This document shows positions 6,089 through 12,175 of a DNA stretch of 12,175 bases, one piece after another. The DNA comes from Campylobacterales bacterium (GTDB lineage Bacteria; Campylobacterota; Campylobacteria; Campylobacterales; SZUA-545). Every line of letters starts with the position of its first letter. Position 1 is the first letter of the stretch. The position numbers and the translations under genes are program-made. The notes under the pieces are model-generated. The model did no database searches. It worked only from the letters and a program-made list of their open reading frames with translations, and was not told where the DNA came from. Where the stretch lies: positions 1 through 12,175 of the forward strand of contig JAOXRY010000360.1 of assembly GCA_025800305.1 (NCBI GenBank), written 5' to 3'.

Positions 6089-7819
6089 CTAACAAGTTGA
6101 AGACGAAGAGTGTTCAACTTTGAATGTACCTAAGTCATTACCCTTTACATCCATAACGTGTACAGCACAAGCGATACATGGGTCAAAGCTGTGGATAATT
6201 CTTATAATTTCTAATGGTTTTGAAAGATCTTTAATCTTCACACCAATTAAGTTAGCTTCGTATGGTCCAACACCACCTTTTGAGTCTTTAGGTCCAGCAT
6301 TCCATGTTGAAGGTACAACTGCTTGGTAGTTTTCAACAACACCATCTTTGATTCTTACCCAGTGACTAAGCATTCCTCTTGGAACATCACCGATGAATCT
6401 TCCTTTATACTCTTTATTTTTATCAACGCTATAAGTTGAGTAAGTCGTCTCATCAACTTTTAGATTGGCAATTAAATTTTCAAAAGTCTCTAATCCATAT
6501 ATAGCAATAGCTTTTGCTTGAAGCATTCTAGCTGCTGTTCTTCCTAATGTTGTATATAGTGCTTCAAAAGGAAGTCCAGTTGTTTTTAAGAATTCATCAA
6601 CTAAAGGAACGATTCTTTTATTTCCTTTTGCGTAAGAAACAAGAATAGCAGACAGAGGACCAACTTCCATTGCCATACCATCATATCTTGGAGATTTGAT
6701 CCAAGAGTATTTTCCATCTTTATCAATAACTTTTGAGTGGATATCTTTTCCATCTGGGCCAACTGTATCCATATCTTTTAGACCTGTATAGTTTGGATTT
6801 GTTTTTCCATCATAAGGATGAAGTGGCTCATTGTCTTGGTACCAAGAGTGTGTGGCTTCTTCTGTAATTAGATCTTCATTGATTTCATGAACTGTTGAGA
6901 AATCACCATCTTTGATAATACCACTATCAAATAGGAACTCTCCTCTACTTAATTGCATATCTTGATATGCCATAAAGTTCATCACACCAGCTTTTTGTGT
7001 AACCGTTGACTCACCTTTATACATTTTAGCAGCCATGATAACATCAGCTTCATATGCATTTTTAATAAAATCTGCACCTTTTTTGAAAAGTGTCATATAT
7101 TCTGCCATTCTAGAAGGATCAAGAAGATCCATAACACAAGTCACACCACCAACTGAAAGACTTTGAGGATGTGGGTTTTTCCCACCAAATAGAGCCATTA
7201 ATTTTGCTAGATCTCTTTGGATTTCCAATGCTTTTAAGTAGTGACTTAAAGCGATAAGATTTTGTTCAGGTGTTAGCCTGTAAGTTTTGTGTCCCCAATA
7301 AGCATTGGCAAATGGTCCTAGTCTTCCTTTGTCAACAAACTCTTTTACTTTTGTTTTTACTCTTTTAAGATCGTTCTCACCTGTTCCAATAGGATAGTCA
7401 GTATATTTAAAAGCCTCTTTTGAAGCTTTTGCTTCATCAGCACTTAAAGCAGAAACAATATCTACCCAATCAAGTCCATGTAGATGATAGAAGTGGATAA
7501 CATGGTCATGCATAAATAGTGCTTGATTCATCAATGTTCTTGTTAGTTTTGCATTTAATGGCGGAACAATTCCTAATGCATTTTCAACTGCTTCGATTCC
7601 TGCTCTATAGTGTGAAAAAGTACAAACACCACAGATTCTTTGCATAATAAAACCAGCGTCTCTTGGATCTCTACCTTTTACAATTGTCTCTAAACCTCTC
7701 CAAAGAGTAGCTGTTGAGTAAGCATCTTGAATTACGTTATTTTCATCAACCTCAACCTCAATTCTAAGGTGTCCCTCAATTCTTGTGATTGGATCTACTA
7801 CAACTCTTTTATTTGCCAT
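6089..7819 (-). CDS. hydB: [NiFe] hydrogenase large subunit HydB
   Basis: HydB carries the Ni-Fe active site that oxidises H2 in the periplasm. The 576 residues have the conserved Arg-Ile-Glu-Gly-His near the start (13-17), the L1 motif Arg-Ile-Cys-Gly-Val-Cys (Cys63, Cys66) and the L2 motif Asp-Pro-Cys-Ile-Ala-Cys-Ala-Val-His (Cys548, Cys551, His554). The four cysteines bind nickel and iron. HydD should cut after His554, removing a 22-residue tail that ends in four Ser, Thr and Cys. There is no signal peptide, as expected: the folded HydAB dimer is exported by the Tat signal on HydA. AGAGGA lies seven bases before the ATG, which shares one base with the hydA stop (TAATG). The HypABCDEF factors needed for the Fe(CN)2CO cofactor are not in this window. 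Confidence 0.97.
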   Translation of the reverse strand: MANKRVVVDPITRIEGHLRIEVEVDENNVIQDAYSTATLWRGLETIVKGRDPRDAGFIMQRICGVCTFSHYRAGIEAVENALGIVPPLNAKLTRTLMNQALFMHDHVIHFYHLHGLDWVDIVSALSADEAKASKEAFKYTDYPIGTGENDLKRVKTKVKEFVDKGRLGPFANAYWGHKTYRLTPEQNLIALSHYLKALEIQRDLAKLMALFGGKNPHPQSLSVGGVTCVMDLLDPSRMAEYMTLFKKGADFIKNAYEADVIMAAKMYKGESTVTQKAGVMNFMAYQDMQLSRGEFLFDSGIIKDGDFSTVHEINEDLITEEATHSWYQDNEPLHPYDGKTNPNYTGLKDMDTVGPDGKDIHSKVIDKDGKYSWIKSPRYDGMAMEVGPLSAILVSYAKGNKRIVPLVDEFLKTTGLPFEALYTTLGRTAARMLQAKAIAIYGLETFENLIANLKVDETTYSTYSVDKNKEYKGRFIGDVPRGMLSHWVRIKDGVVENYQAVVPSTWNAGPKDSKGGVGPYEANLIGVKIKDLSKPLEIIRIIHSFDPCIACAVHVMDVKGNDLGTFKVEHSSSSTC

Positions 7820-8979
7820 TATGCTTCCTCTCCCTCTTTAGGTTTCTTTACATTTGATATTGCTGCGTGAACCGCGATACCAACACCTGTTGCTGCTAAT
7901 ACACCAAGACCGATTTTGTCTGCTGTAGCGTCTGCTCCAAGGCCAAATGGTGTGTCATATAATCTATTACCTTTTGGTTCTTCATATGGTCCCATAGTGT
8001 CCCAAAAGTCAGGTTCACTACAACCGATACAGCCGTGTCCAGCTTGAACTGGCCAAGAAGCACCATTGTTAAATTTATTTTTAGAACAGTTGTTAAATGT
8101 GTAAGGACCCTTACAGCCTACTTTGTATAGACAGTAACCTTTTTTAGCTCCCTCATCACCAAACTCTTCAACAAACTCACCTGCATCAAATCTACCTCTT
8201 CTCTCACAAAGGTCATGAACTCTAATTCCATAAGCCCACTTTGGTCTATTATATGCATCTAATGCTGGAAGGTTTCCATATAGGATGTAGTAAATTAAAG
8301 TTCCAACAATATTCTTTTCACTAGGCGGACAGCCAGGAACATTGATTACATCTTTATCTGTTACTTTGTCTAAAGAAACGCTGTTTGTAGGATTTGGATT
8401 TGCTGCTTGGATACCACCATACGAGGAACAGGATCCAATAGCGAAAATTGCCGCTGCATGATCACTTGCTTTTTTAGCAGATTCTTCACCTGTTGTACCA
8501 TGACCACCAATAGTTAAAAAGTGTGAACTATCACCACTTGGTATTCCACCTTCTACCATTAAGATGTATCTACCTTTAAAATCTTCAATAGCATGTTCAA
8601 GATTTTCTTCTGCTTGCCAACCTGCTGCTGTCATTAGTGTTTCGTGGTATTCTAAAGAGATGTGATCAAAAATCAATGAGTCAATTGTTGGAGAGTCAGA
8701 TCTTAAAAGTGCTTCTGAACACCCTGTACACTCTGCCATGTGAAGCCAGATTACTGGTAGTCTGTCACTTAACTCTGCTGCTTTTGCAACCAATGGAGTC
8801 ATTGAACCTGGAAGTGCAAGCATAGCTGCAACTGTACCAGCCCATTTCATAAAGTCTCTTCTAGAAACACCTTTCTTCTCTAAAAGCTCAGGAATTGACT
8901 TATCTGCTTTTTTCGCAGGAAGTTTCTCAAGCTCTGCCAATCTTTTTGATAAAGATTCGTATGTGATATTGCCTAACAT
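7819..8979 (-). CDS. hydA: [NiFe] hydrogenase small subunit HydA, Tat-exported
   Basis: HydA holds the three iron-sulfur clusters that carry electrons from the HydB active site to HydC. The 386 residues begin with a 38-residue leader, then the Tat motif Ser-Arg-Arg-Asp-Phe-Met-Lys at 39-45, a hydrophobic stretch 47-58 and a likely cleavage near 66-68. Proximal cluster: Cys84, Cys87, Cys184, Cys217. Distal: His255, Cys258, Cys283, Cys289. Medial [3Fe-4S]: Cys298, Cys317, Cys320. A C-terminal helix at about 356-376 anchors it to the membrane. The proximal motif Glu-Cys-Thr-Gly-Cys lacks the extra cysteine of oxygen-tolerant enzymes (Cys-Thr-Cys-Cys in HyaA), which fits the Wolinella-like group 1b uptake enzymes. 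The long leader is usual for this group and supports the start; GGGGA lies only three bases from the ATG. It is the first gene of hydABCD. Confidence 0.97.
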   Translation of the reverse strand: MLGNITYESLSKRLAELEKLPAKKADKSIPELLEKKGVSRRDFMKWAGTVAAMLALPGSMTPLVAKAAELSDRLPVIWLHMAECTGCSEALLRSDSPTIDSLIFDHISLEYHETLMTAAGWQAEENLEHAIEDFKGRYILMVEGGIPSGDSSHFLTIGGHGTTGEESAKKASDHAAAIFAIGSCSSYGGIQAANPNPTNSVSLDKVTDKDVINVPGCPPSEKNIVGTLIYYILYGNLPALDAYNRPKWAYGIRVHDLCERRGRFDAGEFVEEFGDEGAKKGYCLYKVGCKGPYTFNNCSKNKFNNGASWPVQAGHGCIGCSEPDFWDTMGPYEEPKGNRLYDTPFGLGADATADKIGLGVLAATGVGIAVHAAISNVKKPKEGEEA

Positions 8980-8995
8980 TTATCCCCTAGTTTAC

Positions 8996-9011
8996 GAATG
9001 AACAATCATTC
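8996..9011. promoter_or_regulatory. Palindrome in the hydA leader (6-N4-6)
   Basis: GAATGA and TCATTC form a perfect inverted repeat with a four-base spacer, 17 bases upstream of the hydA ATG and just downstream of the predicted transcription start. The size fits a dimeric regulator site, and its placement would suit a repressor or a small RNA hairpin. The repeat is certain; its role is inferred. Confidence 0.5.
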
Positions 9012-9027
9012 AGAATTTGAAATATAA

Positions 9028-9033
9028 ATTGTA
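9028..9033 (-). promoter_or_regulatory. Possible -10 box of hydABCD
   Basis: On the minus strand this reads TACAAT, one base from TATAAT, 49 bases before the hydA ATG. The hexamer 17 bases upstream is GATTCA, a poor -35, and it falls inside a palindrome. This is what one expects at an activator-dependent promoter. Confidence 0.4.
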
Positions 9034-9049
9034 TAGGATTTAAATTGAA

Positions 9050-9065
9050 ATGAATCTTAATTCAT
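9050..9065. promoter_or_regulatory. Palindrome over the hydA -35 region (6-N4-6)
   Basis: ATGAAT and ATTCAT form a perfect inverted repeat with a four-base spacer, centred about 27 bases upstream of the predicted -10 hexamer, so near -36 to -40 relative to the start. A Crp/Fnr-type or other dimeric activator could bind here, although it does not match the TTGAT-N4-ATCAA FNR consensus. Right of this site, up to the stop codon at 9110, I see only A/T-rich sequence and no gene. Confidence 0.45.
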
Positions 9066-9109
9066 AAAATATTATGGAATTTTTTATACTTTTTTAATAA
9101 AAAAGAGAA

Positions 9110-9676
9110 TTAGCTAATTTTTAAATCAAAAAACTGTAAAAATGAAAGGGCTTCCTCTTTGGAAACTTTAGTTTTTTTCAAATAGTTTTCATTTGGATTG
9201 ATTGTATAATTAAAAGCTTGTAATAGATCTGTATTATCTAGATTTGTGTTTTTAAAACTGGAATTTGCAAGATCTGTATCTTTAAAATTAACCTTTGTAA
9301 GATTCGCTTCTTCAAAATCTACATCGTGGGCTCTACAAGAGAGAAATCTATTTTTTCTCAAATCTACTTTATGAAAAGAGGACATACTAATGTCACACTT
9401 TTCAAAATTAAGGTCGCCAACGCTACCTAAGCTCCAATTAACTCCAACTGCCTTACAATCTTTAAAAAGAATTTCGTTAAATCTAGAGTTATGGATTTTA
9501 CATAAAGAAAGATCTGAGTTAACAAACTCACACTGAACAAATTTACAAAAGCTGATTTTAGCTTCTGTAAATTTACAGTTTTTGAAAGTACAGTTTTCAA
9601 ATCTTAGATCTTCAATCTCATTAAGATCTAAGTCTTGAAAAACTTCGTCGTAATATTCATCTTCTTTAAAGGACAA
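9110..9676 (-). CDS. Pentapeptide-repeat protein
   Basis: A 188-residue soluble protein built of five-residue repeats with Phe, Leu or Ile at the centre, clear from about residue 26 to 66 (Phe26, Phe31, Phe36, Ile41, Phe46, Phe51, Leu56, Ile61, Phe66) and again from 91 to 151. The register is broken around 72-85. Such repeats fold into a right-handed square beta-helix. The C-terminal part after about 155 (Ile-Asn-Pro-Asn, then an amphipathic end with Phe-Phe-Asp-Leu) recalls Qnr/MfpA-type and related proteins, some of which mimic DNA and protect gyrase, but most members have no known function and I cannot assign one. Cysteine is frequent in the first half. The start is TTG at 9674-9676, two bases after the hldE stop; AAAGG within the end of hldE is the likely ribosome-binding site, and no upstream ATG is possible without overlap. 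It is therefore the third gene of the hldD-hldE unit. Confidence 0.85.
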   Translation of the reverse strand: MSFKEDEYYDEVFQDLDLNEIEDLRFENCTFKNCKFTEAKISFCKFVQCEFVNSDLSLCKIHNSRFNEILFKDCKAVGVNWSLGSVGDLNFEKCDISMSSFHKVDLRKNRFLSCRAHDVDFEEANLTKVNFKDTDLANSSFKNTNLDNTDLLQAFNYTINPNENYLKKTKVSKEEALSFLQFFDLKIS

Positions 9677-9678
9677 AA

Positions 9679-11088
9679 CTAACCTTTAATTTTATTCACC
9701 AAGTTAGTTGTAGAACATCCATCGGTAAACTCAATAAGTCTTACCTCTTTTGCAATATCACTTCCTACAACCTCTTTTCCTTGGTAGTCTGCGCCTTTTG
9801 TAAGAATATCAGGTTCAACTTCTTTAATTAGATCATAAGGAGTATCTTCATCAAAAACAACTACATAATCAACAGCAGTAAGGCCAGAAAGCACAAAAGC
9901 TCTGTCATCTTGATTATTAATTGGTCTCTCTTCCCCTTTTAATCTTTTCACACTAGCATCTGAATTAAGTCCAAGAACTAAAACATCTCCTTGGTTTCTT
10001 GATTTTTGAAGATAATCAACGTGACCTCTATGGAGAATATCAAAACAACCGTTGGTAAAAACAACTTTTTTGCCTTGCTCTTTTAAAACTGAGACAATTC
10101 CTCTTATTTCCTCTTTTGAGATTACACCAGAACCGCTAATATTTTGAGAATAAACAGAGATCTCTTCAGGCGTTGCTGTTGCACTTCCTAGCTTTCCAAC
10201 AACAACTGCTGCTGCAGTATTAGCTAACTTTACAGCTTCTAATATTCCCATTTTAAGAGCCAATGCCACTCCAAGAGTTGCAAGAACAGTATCTCCAGCA
10301 CCAGTTACATCGTAAACTTCTCTAGCTTTTGCACGGACTTTTGTTACATTTTCATCAAAAATAGCAATTCCATCTTCTGAAAGGGTGATCATAGAGATAT
10401 CAAGATTGAAACTGTTTTTCAACTTATATCCAGCTTCATATAAAGACTCTTCATCGACAATCTTAATATCAGTTGCTAATTCTGCCTCTTTTTTATTGGG
10501 AGTTAAAAGAGTTGCTCCTGTATATTTTGAATAGTCTTTTCCCTTAGGATCTACAAGAACAGGAATACTATTTTTTCTTGCTTCACCTATAATATACTGA
10601 GTCAAAGAATCTGTTAAAACACCTTTGCTGTAATCAGAAAGAAGAACTGCTTGATGTTCTGGTAAAATTTTAGAGATATGATTTTTAATCTTACTCTCTA
10701 TATCAGCAGAGATCTCATCTTTACTCTCTTTGTCAAATCTAATCATCTGCTGATGAGTTGCAATAATTCTTGTCTTTTTTGAAGTGTGTCTATGAGGAAC
10801 TTCAAAGATCCCATCAATATTCACTTTTTGATGTGCCAACATAGACTTTAACTCAAGTCCATTTTCATCATCACCAATAGCAGAAACAACACTAACCTTT
10901 GCTTCTAAAGCTAGAATATTATTAATAACATTTCCTGCACCACCAAGAACTGTTGTCTCTTTTTTAATATCAACAACAGGCACAGGAGCCTCAGGACTGA
11001 TTCTATCTGTACTACCCCAAAGGTAGTGGTCAATCATTAGATCTCCAACAACTAAGATCTTTGCGTTGTTATGCTTTAAAAGTTTCAC
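9679..11088 (-). CDS. hldE: Bifunctional heptose 7-phosphate kinase / heptose 1-phosphate adenylyltransferase HldE
   Basis: HldE (RfaE) phosphorylates D-glycero-beta-D-manno-heptose 7-phosphate at C1 and, after GmhB removes the 7-phosphate, transfers AMP to make ADP-D,D-heptose. The 469 residues contain both domains, as in E. coli HldE. The PfkB/ribokinase-like domain (1-315) has Leu-Gly-Gly-Ala-Gly-Asn at 48-53, Leu-Thr-Pro-Asn-Lys-Lys at 195-200 and Gly-Ala-Gly-Asp at 263-266 with the catalytic Asp266. The nucleotidyltransferase domain (338-469) has Thr-Asn-Gly-Cys-Phe-Asp at 345-350 and His-Arg-Gly-His (HxGH) at 353-356. The start is GTG at 11086-11088, sharing one base with the hldD stop (TAGTG). 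It is flanked by hldD upstream and the pentapeptide gene downstream; GmhB is not in the window. Confidence 0.97.
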   Translation of the reverse strand: MKLLKHNNAKILVVGDLMIDHYLWGSTDRISPEAPVPVVDIKKETTVLGGAGNVINNILALEAKVSVVSAIGDDENGLELKSMLAHQKVNIDGIFEVPHRHTSKKTRIIATHQQMIRFDKESKDEISADIESKIKNHISKILPEHQAVLLSDYSKGVLTDSLTQYIIGEARKNSIPVLVDPKGKDYSKYTGATLLTPNKKEAELATDIKIVDEESLYEAGYKLKNSFNLDISMITLSEDGIAIFDENVTKVRAKAREVYDVTGAGDTVLATLGVALALKMGILEAVKLANTAAAVVVGKLGSATATPEEISVYSQNISGSGVISKEEIRGIVSVLKEQGKKVVFTNGCFDILHRGHVDYLQKSRNQGDVLVLGLNSDASVKRLKGEERPINNQDDRAFVLSGLTAVDYVVVFDEDTPYDLIKEVEPDILTKGADYQGKEVVGSDIAKEVRLIEFTDGCSTTNLVNKIKG

Positions 11089-12074
11089 TACTTAATCTCT
11101 TCGTTATAGATTCTCTTAATCTCTGGAAGATACGCTGTAATCCCCTCTTCTAATCCAAACCTAGGTTCATAACCAAGACCCTCTTTTGTAGCTTCAATAT
11201 CAGCTTCTGTATGGTTTTGATAAAAAGCCCAAGGGTTATCAACATATTCTGGTTTTAGTCCTGTCTCTTCTTCAAAAAGAGTTCCTGGAGTTGTTAAGAA
11301 ACCAAAGATGTGTCCAAACTCTCTTGCTTTTCCACTTCCGATGTTATATACACCACTTTTCTTTGGTTCAATTGCTTTTAGATTCCCTTGTACAACATCT
11401 TCAATGTAAACAAAGTCTCTTTTTTGCTCACCCCATTTAAAAAGTTTTGGCTGTTGACCCGCAAGCATTTGAAGAGAAAGCTGAAGGATCATTGATGCCG
11501 TTTTACCTTTGTAAACTTCTCTTGGTCCAAATACGTTGAAGTATCTTAAACCAACAATGTTCATTTCTGGATGTTTTTTCATATAGTCATACGCGATATT
11601 GTCCATCATCAATTTGCTAAACCCGTAAACATTCTCAGGAACTTCACCTTCACCTACTCTATTTGGAGCTGGAGAGTTTCCGTATGTTCCTGCACTTGAA
11701 GCATAAACAAAGGATTTTGTTCCCATCTCCAGTGCCATATCTAATAGATCTGTAAGAGTATTTGTATTTACGTTTACTACAAGTTTTTGATCTTGTACAG
11801 TTGTATCGCTAATTGCACCTTGGTGAAAGATGTAATCAAATTTATATTTTTTTAATCTTTCTAAATCATCTTTATTAGCAATATCACCACTAATAACTTC
11901 GCCTCTAAAACCTCTAAGATTTTTAAAATGTCCTAAAACAAAAGCATCAAAAACTACGATTTTTGCATCTGGATAGTTATCTTGAATGTGAAAAGCTACG
12001 TTAGAACCGATAAAACCAGCTCCACCTGTAATTAAAATTGTTTTGTTATTTAGATCTTCTTGGATATATTTCAT
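11088..12074 (-). CDS. hldD: ADP-L-glycero-D-manno-heptose 6-epimerase HldD
   Basis: HldD (RfaD/WaaD) inverts C6 of ADP-D-glycero-D-manno-heptose to give the L,D form used by heptosyltransferases on the LPS inner core. The 328 residues form an extended short-chain dehydrogenase fold: NADP-binding Gly-Gly-Ala-Gly-Phe-Ile-Gly at 17-23, Ser-Ser-Ala-Gly at 126-129, catalytic Tyr150-x-x-x-Lys154, Arg-Tyr-Phe-Asn-Val-Phe-Gly-Pro-Arg at 177-185 and Phe-Lys-Trp-Gly-Glu-Gln-Lys-Arg-Asp-Phe at 212-221. The last two are characteristic of HldD and separate it from UDP-sugar epimerases. AGAGGA lies about five bases before the ATG. It is the first gene of hldD-hldE-pentapeptide and has its own promoter upstream. 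Confidence 0.97.
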   Translation of the reverse strand: MKYIQEDLNNKTILITGGAGFIGSNVAFHIQDNYPDAKIVVFDAFVLGHFKNLRGFRGEVISGDIANKDDLERLKKYKFDYIFHQGAISDTTVQDQKLVVNVNTNTLTDLLDMALEMGTKSFVYASSAGTYGNSPAPNRVGEGEVPENVYGFSKLMMDNIAYDYMKKHPEMNIVGLRYFNVFGPREVYKGKTASMILQLSLQMLAGQQPKLFKWGEQKRDFVYIEDVVQGNLKAIEPKKSGVYNIGSGKAREFGHIFGFLTTPGTLFEEETGLKPEYVDNPWAFYQNHTEADIEATKEGLGYEPRFGLEEGITAYLPEIKRIYNEEIK

Positions 12075-12101
12075 GAAATTCCTCTGCTATTTAGTTGTTC
12101 T

Positions 12102-12110
12102 ATTATAGCA
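12102..12110 (-). promoter_or_regulatory. Extended -10 promoter of hldD-hldE
   Basis: On the minus strand this reads TGCTATAAT, an exact TATAAT with an extended TGn element, 27 bases before the hldD ATG. No -35 match lies 17 bases upstream, as is usual for Campylobacterota and for extended -10 promoters. Confidence 0.6.
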
Positions 12111-12150
12111 AACTAAAGTTATTGAGAGGATTTAGTAGGATTAAACTTTA

Positions 12151-12174
12151 TAAAAAGTACTTAAAAAAAGTGCT
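12151..12174 (-). terminator. Possible terminator of a gene beyond the right edge
   Basis: AGTACTT (12156-12162) faces AAGTGCT (12168-12174) across a five-base A loop. Read on the minus strand the stem has one C-A mismatch and is followed by five T (12155-12151), so it could end a leftward transcript from outside the window. The stem is short and A/T-rich. Confidence 0.25.
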
Positions 12175-12175
12175 G

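Noticed and set aside
6120..6329. Plus-strand open frame antisense to the 3' end of hydB
   Set aside because: It mirrors the conserved C-terminal coding region of HydB and shows no domain or convincing ribosome-binding site.
8637..8825. Plus-strand open frame antisense to hydA
   Set aside because: It lies in the conserved Tat/proximal-cluster region of HydA and its translation is Leu-rich filler.
9089..9119. AATTAGCTAATT palindrome plus CTTTTTT-AAT-AAAAAAG repeat as a terminator of the hldD-hldE-pentapeptide unit
   Set aside because: The first stem has only four pairs once a loop is allowed, and the second is all A/T except one pair and has no T-tail, so termination is not convincing.
1..12175. 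Defence island, prophage, toxin-antitoxin pair or CRISPR array
   Set aside because: Every sizeable gene but two belongs to a known metabolic, LPS, hydrogenase or envelope family, and no regularly spaced repeats, integrase or nuclease genes are present.

Overview
The window is AT-rich, tightly packed DNA that looks like a chromosome segment from the Campylobacterota (Epsilonproteobacteria), perhaps a Sulfurimonas-, Sulfurovum- or Arcobacter-type organism; the genus cannot be fixed from the sequence alone. The reasons are the hydA-hydB-hydC-hydD order of a Wolinella-type periplasmic [NiFe] uptake hydrogenase, the unusually long N-terminus before the Tat motif of HydA, the ADP-heptose genes, the YfaZ-type porin-like protein, and -10 boxes mostly lacking a clear -35. 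No tRNA, rRNA, CRISPR array, insertion sequence or transposase gene was seen.

Layout from left to right. The first 74 bases hold a run of nine C and the edge of a gene outside the window. A PAS-like/PilZ (c-di-GMP receptor type) gene on the minus strand (75-1037) is divergent from lsrK (1151-2710, plus strand), an autoinducer-2 kinase and the only confident plus-strand gene. lsrK converges on a secreted coiled-coil/beta-barrel protein gene (2739-3527, minus) across a shared hairpin terminator. Everything further right is on the minus strand and is transcribed right to left: hldD (11088-12074), hldE (9679-11088) and a pentapeptide-repeat gene (9110-9676) in one unit; hydABCD (8979-4851) in a second unit with its own operator-like promoter region; and yfaZ-gmhA (4746-3605) in a third unit with a good sigma70 promoter.

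How the genes work together. GmhA, HldE and HldD cover most of the route from sedoheptulose 7-phosphate to ADP-L-glycero-D-manno-heptose, the inner-core LPS sugar donor; only the GmhB phosphatase is not here. The hydrogenase operon sits between hldDE and gmhA, so it interrupts what is often a continuous heptose cluster. HydA, HydB and HydC form a membrane-bound, periplasm-facing H2-oxidising enzyme that feeds quinone, and HydD processes HydB. The standard cysteine pattern of HydA points to an oxygen-sensitive type.

Most of the window is well-known housekeeping or respiratory biology, and I see no clear new multi-gene system. The points most worth a second look are the solitary lsrK beside a PilZ gene, two perfect 6-N4-6 palindromes bracketing the hydA promoter, the C9 tract at the left edge, and a hairpin that would cover the ribosome-binding site of the barrel-protein gene.
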